From NCBI RefSeq assembly GCF_016919725.2, contig NZ_JAJERH010000004.1, forward strand, positions 93,890-157,889: 64,000 nucleotides of DNA. Direction: 5' to 3'. Below, one piece after another: positions 61,824 to 64,000 of this stretch. The notes below the pieces were generated by a model, which saw only the letters and a program-made list of their open reading frames with translations, made no database searches and was not told the origin of the DNA. Made by a program: the position numbers and the translations under genes. Each line of letters opens with the position of its first letter. Position 1 is the stretch's first letter. Source of the DNA: Virgibacillus sp. AGTR (lineage in GTDB: Bacteria; Bacillota; Bacilli; Bacillales; Amphibacillaceae).

Positions 61824-61863
61824 AGGTGATCACCTCTTTTTGTTATAAATGGCAATATTTGTA

Positions 61864-61908
61864 ATTATATACTATTTTACAATGAAAACGCTGGATGTAC
61901 AATATTTT
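61864..61908 (-). promoter_or_regulatory. Promoter and operator of the ribbon-helix-helix gene
   Basis: Operator AAAATATTGTACATC / AGCGTTTT (61885-61908) upstream of TATAAT (61869-61864) on the minus strand, overlapping the -35 position. Confidence 0.6.
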
Positions 61909-61983
61909 AACTTGATTACATTTAGCTTGTCATGTAACAAAACAACATAAGATCAAGCTTCGACATCAGGAATAAAGACCAGT

Positions 61984-62056
61984 CCCGGCAAGCCGGGCGA
62001 TATAAAGACTGAAATAAATTAAAAGAAATGATAAACCTTGCGGTGGCGAGCACCGC
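61984..62056 (+). repeat. Hairpin repeats, CCCGG type copy 3 and GCGGTG type copy 1
   Basis: CCCGGCAAGCCGGG + CGATATAAAGA (61984-62008), then GCGGTG-GCGAG-CACCGC + CAGGAAAACGGATGAAG (62040-62073). ATG 62106 follows 49 nt after the second stem. The 61909-62105 gap holds nothing else. Confidence 0.65.
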
Positions 62057-62105
62057 CAGGAAAACGGATGAAGAAGAAAAATATAAATTATAGGAGTGGA
62101 TAAAA

Positions 62106-62294
62106 ATGAAAAAGAATAAAACAGTAGAAACAGTGGAAGTACGTAGTTCTATTAATGATAACGTGGTGGTAAGTTTTGAACATACAAGTGACGACTCTGC
62201 GAACATCGTCACTGCAGGATTTGCTAAAATCTGCAACATGTTAAACATTAACCGCGTACAAGCAGAAAGTCATTATTACGTGACAAAAGGTTAA
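62106..62294 (+). CDS. Small protein, unknown
   Basis: 62 residues (VEVRSSINDNVVVSFEHTSD; FAKICNMLNINRVQAE). TAGGAGTGG precedes the ATG. First of the plus-strand hairpin-led genes. Not recognised. Confidence 0.5.
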   Translation: MKKNKTVETVEVRSSINDNVVVSFEHTSDDSANIVTAGFAKICNMLNINRVQAESHYYVTKG

Positions 62295-62298
62295 TCCG

Positions 62299-62333
62299 AT
62301 AGCGATGTATAAATCATACATCGCTATTTTTTT
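62299..62333 (+). terminator. Terminator
   Basis: ATAGCGATGTA / TACATCGCTAT stem and T run. Confidence 0.8.
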
Positions 62334-62360
62334 CTGAATTTACGATAAGGAGTGACTATC

Positions 62361-62744
62361 ATGCCGAAAAAGAAAATTCTATACCCACTCATCAAAGAAA
62401 CAACCTATTATCCGAGCGACAACGAATACTATAAGAGTCAAGGACTCGCCGGCAAGCCCGATAAGGTCAAAAACTCCCTAATGATGTATGACGGATATGT
62501 CGATCAAAATGTCAACTATGTCGAGAACCGGGTATTCAACGAAACCCTTACCTATACAGGGTACGGGAGAGGGCGATCGAGCGCTGTCTTCTACTTCAAA
62601 GATTCAACCGGAGCGACCTATCAGATGTTCATGACCGATATGGACGCGCTACTATCATCCAAAGACCTGATAGACGGAAAAGTCACAGGGACATGGAAGT
62701 ACTGCAAGCGTGGCAAAAATTTCGGGATTAAACTCGCTTATTAA
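62361..62744 (+). CDS. Basic protein, unknown
   Basis: 127 residues from ATG 62361 (AAGGAG 8 nt upstream). Tyrosine-rich with strands in the second half (RSSAVFYFKDSTGATYQMFM, VTGTWKYCKRGKNFGIKLAY), perhaps a small beta-barrel. Position next to other leading-type genes is the only functional hint. Confidence 0.55.
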   Translation: MPKKKILYPLIKETTYYPSDNEYYKSQGLAGKPDKVKNSLMMYDGYVDQNVNYVENRVFNETLTYTGYGRGRSSAVFYFKDSTGATYQMFMTDMDALLSSKDLIDGKVTGTWKYCKRGKNFGIKLAY

Positions 62745-62760
62745 ACAGAGCGAATCAAGC

Positions 62761-62786
62761 GGAGCTTACGAGCTCCGTTTTTTTTA
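62761..62786 (+). terminator. Terminator
   Basis: CGGAGCT / AGCTCCG stem and eight T. Confidence 0.75.
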
Positions 62787-62803
62787 CTGTGACTTAAAAA
62801 CAT

Positions 62804-62890
62804 GGCGGTGATAATTCACCGCCCGAGAAAACGGGTGAAGAAGGCTAAACAGCCAAATCATGCAACATTTGCGGTGATCACTAGCGTCAG
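62804..62890 (+). repeat. GCGGTG-type hairpin repeats, copies 2 and 3
   Basis: GGCGGTG-ATAATT-CACCGCC + CGAGAAAACGGGTGAAG (62804-62840), and a degenerate GCGGTGATCACTAGCGTC + AGTAAAAGACATGAA (62871-62903). Confidence 0.6.
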
Positions 62891-62935
62891 TAAAAGACAT
62901 GAAACCAAAACACAACATAGAACGGATGATAAAAC

Positions 62936-63127
62936 ATGGACGGATTACAAGCAATGACAAAATTATCAACTATAACAGAAGAAATTAATGCATTGCAAAA
63001 AGTCATATCAAGGATGGAACTCGATAGAGATTTTCGAAATGAATGCAGTACCCTCACTCTTTTAAAGGAACGACTCGAAAAAGAAAAAACAAACTTAGAG
63101 AGCAAACTGCAGTCCATTACATTTTAA
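62936..63127 (+). CDS. Small coiled-coil protein
   Basis: 63 residues, nearly all helical with heptads (TKLSTITEEINALQKVI; LLKERLEKEKTNLESKL). Weak ribosome site (CGGATGA). Begins 46 nt after the hairpin at 62871. Function unknown. Confidence 0.4.
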   Translation: MDGLQAMTKLSTITEEINALQKVISRMELDRDFRNECSTLTLLKERLEKEKTNLESKLQSITF

Positions 63128-63135
63128 GAACTAAA

Positions 63136-63154
63136 GCGGTGTTCTAGCACCGCC
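63136..63154 (+). repeat. GCGGTG-type hairpin repeat, copy 4
   Basis: GCGGTG-TTCTAG-CACCGC + CGGTAAAAGAAGTGAAG; the next ATG (63195) is 41 nt downstream. Confidence 0.65.
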
Positions 63155-63194
63155 GGTAAAAGAAGTGAAGATGAAAACAGAAAGGGTGAATTGT

Positions 63195-63350
63195 ATGACC
63201 GCAACCGTGTATGACCGACTGATGCATCAAGCCAAAGGTCGTCGTCCTGAATCCCGCCACAACAAGCGCGAGAACAAGCAAACGACCAAACTGCAAAACT
63301 TTCTGGAAACCGTCAATAAACAAACTAACCACTCAAACCACGCAGTGTAA
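63195..63350 (+). CDS. Small basic protein, unknown
   Basis: 51 residues from ATG 63195 (AAAGGGTG upstream): MTATVYDRLMHQAKGRRP, then a K/R/N-rich stretch (SRHNKRENKQTTKLQNF). Could bind nucleic acid by charge. Its stop lies within the next hairpin repeat. Confidence 0.45.
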   Translation: MTATVYDRLMHQAKGRRPESRHNKRENKQTTKLQNFLETVNKQTNHSNHAV

Positions 63351-63435
63351 CCACTGCCGGTAAATCAAATGAAGATGAAGGTCTTCGAATCTATCAAAGT
63401 ATTAAAGTATTAAACCATGCGGTGAGCACTACCGC
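63342..63435 (+). repeat. GCGGTG-type hairpin repeats, copies 5 and 6
   Basis: GCAGTG-TAAC-CACTGC + CGGTAAATCAAATGAAG (63342-63373) and GCGGT-GAGCACT-ACCGC + CAGTAAAAAATATGAA (63419-63451); ATG 63481 follows 45 nt later. Confidence 0.65.
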
Positions 63436-63480
63436 CAGTAAAAAATATGAATTCAACTAAAACTAAGGGAGAGATTTATC

Positions 63481-63903
63481 ATGGCAAAGAAAAAATTTAA
63501 CGAATTAACTGAAAAAGGTCAAAAACAACGTTTAGAAAAATACCAAAAGGAACGCGAAGCTCGCGGGACACAAGAAACCCTAGCCCGTCTAGTAAGACCA
63601 GCAAGCATTAAAGACATTAAGGGTGATAACAAATTAGCTGTCTTCCGTTTTGCCGCTTACGACAAAGAAACAGAAGAAACAAACTTCTTTACAGCCAGCG
63701 CGTTCATCGCTAAAGGTAAAGAAAAATTAGAGAAATTCTACGCAGGTCTTACAACAGGACAACTGGTTGCTGTAGAATACAAACAGAACAAAGGCTATAC
63801 AAACATCTATAACCTAATGGATCGCTCTTACGCGGACAACCGTAACAATTCCGGTGCGAGTAAATCCAAGCAGGAAGAACCGGAAGCAGAACTAGAAGTA
63901 TAA
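63481..63903 (+). CDS. Single-strand DNA-binding-like (OB-fold) protein
   Basis: 140 residues. After a basic helical N-terminus (~1-35) the core KLAVFRFAAYDKETEETNFF - TASAFIAKGKEKLEKF - GQLVAVEYKQNKGYTNIYNL has the strand order of SSB-type OB folds, and the tail is acidic (KQEEPEAELEV), though without the DDDLPF tip of true SSBs. Plasmid leading regions usually encode an SSB. Strong AAGGGAGAG before the ATG. Confidence 0.6.
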   Translation: MAKKKFNELTEKGQKQRLEKYQKEREARGTQETLARLVRPASIKDIKGDNKLAVFRFAAYDKETEETNFFTASAFIAKGKEKLEKFYAGLTTGQLVAVEYKQNKGYTNIYNLMDRSYADNRNNSGASKSKQEEPEAELEV

Positions 63904-63934
63904 ACAACTAAAAAACCGACTCTTAACTGGAGGC

Positions 63935-63961
63935 CACTGAAAATCTTATGATTTTTCAGTG
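63935..63961 (+). terminator. Hairpin near window end
   Basis: CACTGAAAAT / ATTTTTCAGTG stem 31 nt after the SSB-like gene; likely terminator or leader hairpin. Confidence 0.45.
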
Positions 63962-64000
63962 AAACTTGAAGTTTGTTATAAAAAAGACGACTCAAATTCT

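Overview
The window looks like part of a large conjugative plasmid (or plasmid-like integrative element) from a Bacillaceae host, possibly a moderately halophilic one. The grounds are Bacillus-type Shine-Dalgarno sites and sigma-A promoters, Bacillus-only small families (YvrJ, SigO/RsoA-like sigma parts), SOS boxes of the Bacillus GAAC-N4-GTTC type, very acidic proteins and a MOBL (pLS20-like) relaxase. Both ends are cut by the window.

Layout. 1-3.9 kb is an AT-rich accessory patch: a phospholipase A2-like protein, small membrane proteins, YvrJ, a single tRNA-Cys, a glutaredoxin and a two-piece sigma factor. 4-42.4 kb, all on the minus strand, is the conjugation block: VirB6-like giant membrane protein, VirB2-like protein, anchored proteins, VirB1-like cell-wall hydrolase, relaxase, AAA+ ATPase, coiled-coil membrane protein, a VirD4 coupling protein interrupted by three introns, and a 1764-residue protein that reads as a fused beta/beta-prime RNA polymerase, then an HU-like protein. 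42.8-54.3 kb is a second AT-rich accessory region: nuclease lipoprotein, recombinase/RepA_N-like/ribbon-helix-helix cluster, a bacteriocin-like module with Tn3-type ends, chromosomal-type enzymes with pseudogenes, a tnpB fossil, a par-like type I toxin-antitoxin candidate and a MazF-like toxin next to tandem hairpin RNAs. 54.4-61.8 kb resumes the conjugation block (two VirB4-like pieces, topoisomerase III, a ribbon-helix-helix regulator). 62-64 kb switches to the plus strand: small genes, each preceded by a related short hairpin, ending in a single-strand-binding-like gene; this resembles a plasmid leading region.

How it fits together. Relaxase and accessory proteins would nick and hand DNA to VirD4; the VirB1/2/4/6-like proteins build the channel; topoisomerase III and single-strand-binding-like proteins handle the DNA. 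About ten minus-strand transcription units, including the RNA polymerase gene, share a near-palindromic operator (AAAACACTG / CAGTGTTTT half-sites), mostly beside an extended -10 promoter, so one plasmid regulator probably controls transfer; the 140-residue ribbon-helix-helix protein at 61.4 kb, itself behind such a site, is a good candidate.

The most striking object is the fused two-barrel RNA polymerase. All catalytic signatures of both large RNA polymerase subunits can be read in one polypeptide. What it transcribes is not visible from sequence; the repeated hairpins before the plus-strand leading-type genes are a testable guess. All functional statements are read from translated sequence by eye; no database search was run.
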